Positions 12,252 through 12,695 of a stretch of 12,695 nucleotides of DNA are shown here, one piece after another (position 1 is the first letter of the stretch; each line of letters starts with the position of its first letter). The stretch is taken from positions 1-12,695 of the forward strand of contig JAKAJW010000102.1 in the NCBI GenBank assembly GCA_021813645.1, given 5' to 3'. Both the position numbers and the translations under genes were made by a program. Below the pieces are notes generated by a model that was not told where the DNA came from, made no database searches, and saw only the letters and a program-made list of their open reading frames with translations. Source of the stretch: Pseudomonadota bacterium (GTDB taxonomy: Bacteria > Pseudomonadota > Alphaproteobacteria > Rhodobacterales > Rhodobacteraceae).

Positions 12252-12695
12252 TCAGATCACCATGTCGTCGCGATGGATCAACACCGACCGGCCCGGCGCG
12301 CCGAGGATCGTCGCGATCTCGGTCGAGCGGTGGCCCTTGATCGCCCGCGCCTCGGCGGCGGTGTAGCGGGTCAGCCCCTTGCCCAGGCTGTCGCCACCGG
12401 GGCCGAGGATCGCCACCGGGTCGCCGCGGCCGAAATGGCCGGTGACCGCCGTCACCCCGGCGGGCAACAGCGACTTGCCGGCGCGCAGCGCCTGCACCGC
12501 GCCGGCGTCCAGCGTCACCTCGCCGCGCGGCTTCATCGCCCCGATCCAGCGCTTGCGCGCCGCCTGCGGATCGCCATGGCCAAGAAACCAGGTGCAATTC
12601 GCCCCCTCGGCCAGCGCGGTCAGCGGCCGCAGGGTGGAGCCTTCCAGAATCGCCATGGCGCAGCCGCCGGCGACCGCGGTCTTGGCCGCCATCAG
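12252..12695 (-). CDS. proB: Glutamate 5-kinase, C-terminal part (cut by window edge)
   Basis: The visible 147 residues are the C-terminus of ProB, which phosphorylates glutamate to gamma-glutamyl phosphate in the first committed step of proline synthesis. LMAAKTAVAGGCAMAI at the beginning is the end of the amino-acid-kinase domain. The remainder, from about WFLGHGDPQAARKRWIGAMKPRG through GLTRYTAAEARAIKGHRSTEIATILG to the stop, is the PUA domain typical of bacterial ProB. The 5' part lies beyond the right edge. It is followed at 63 bp by proA. Feedback inhibition by proline acts on the kinase domain in this family; those residues are not in view. Confidence 0.96.
   Translation of the reverse strand: MMAAKTAVAGGCAMAILEGSTLRPLTALAEGANCTWFLGHGDPQAARKRWIGAMKPRGEVTLDAGAVQALRAGKSLLPAGVTAVTGHFGRGDPVAILGPGGDSLGKGLTRYTAAEARAIKGHRSTEIATILGAPGRSVLIHRDDMVI

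Noticed and set aside
1..12695. CRISPR array, insertion sequence, prophage, toxin-antitoxin or defence island
   Set aside because: No spaced direct repeats of suitable length, transposase or integrase motifs, terminal inverted repeats or recognisable defence domains were seen on either strand.

Overview
This is a high-GC chromosomal segment from an alphaproteobacterium, most likely a Rhodobacterales (Rhodobacteraceae) relative. The inference rests on gene content: a ChpT-type histidine phosphotransferase, a DUF3553 protein, the OlsB/OlsA ornithine-lipid pair, a CtaA heme A synthase and a small bactofilin. From memory, the order proB-proA / chpT / DUF3553 / olsB-olsA is typical of that order. 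No tRNA, rRNA, CRISPR array, insertion sequence, phage gene or defence gene was found. It reads as core genome, so interest lies mainly in intergenic signals and a few divergent family members.

Layout from left to right: (1) 1-508 is non-coding or nearly so. It holds a possible start of a leftward gene at the edge, a small hairpin, a perfect 10-bp inverted repeat made of two DnaA-box-like 9-mers, a cluster of GANTC sites, and the promoter and hairpin leader of a bactofilin gene. (2) 509-907 bactofilin (+), converging at 5 bp with a GT32-like glycosyltransferase (913-1698, -). (3) A divergent promoter region, then an ECHDC3-like crotonase (1827-2621, +). (4) A convergent gap with a long hairpin and five tandem 11-bp repeats. 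(5) A tightly coupled leftward operon, ctaA - M32 carboxypeptidase - MFS transporter (6657 down to 2763), with 4-base stop/start overlaps. (6) trmJ (-), which probably has a leaderless transcript, divergent from a ThiE/TenI-like gene (+). (7) A tandem-repeat gap, then the leftward olsB-olsA pair with a good sigma-70-type promoter. (8) A DUF3553 gene (-) and chpT (+), divergent with only 29 bp between start codons. (9) The leftward proB (partial)-proA pair.

Functional themes: proline synthesis (ProB, ProA); cell-cycle phosphorelay (ChpT, between CckA and CtrA/CpdR in the known pathway); phosphate-free membrane lipid synthesis (OlsB then OlsA make ornithine lipid); aerobic respiration (CtaA makes heme A for aa3-type oxidases); tRNA 2'-O-methylation at position 32 (TrmJ); envelope and cell shape (bactofilin, glycosyltransferase). 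The DnaA-like boxes and GANTC cluster at the left end are of interest because the window also carries a cell-cycle gene, but no origin can be claimed from this sequence alone.

Promoter calls are by-eye matches to TTGNNN-17-TANNNT-like pairs. Those for trmJ, ctaA and olsB are the best because spacing is exactly 17 and they agree with the chosen start codons.
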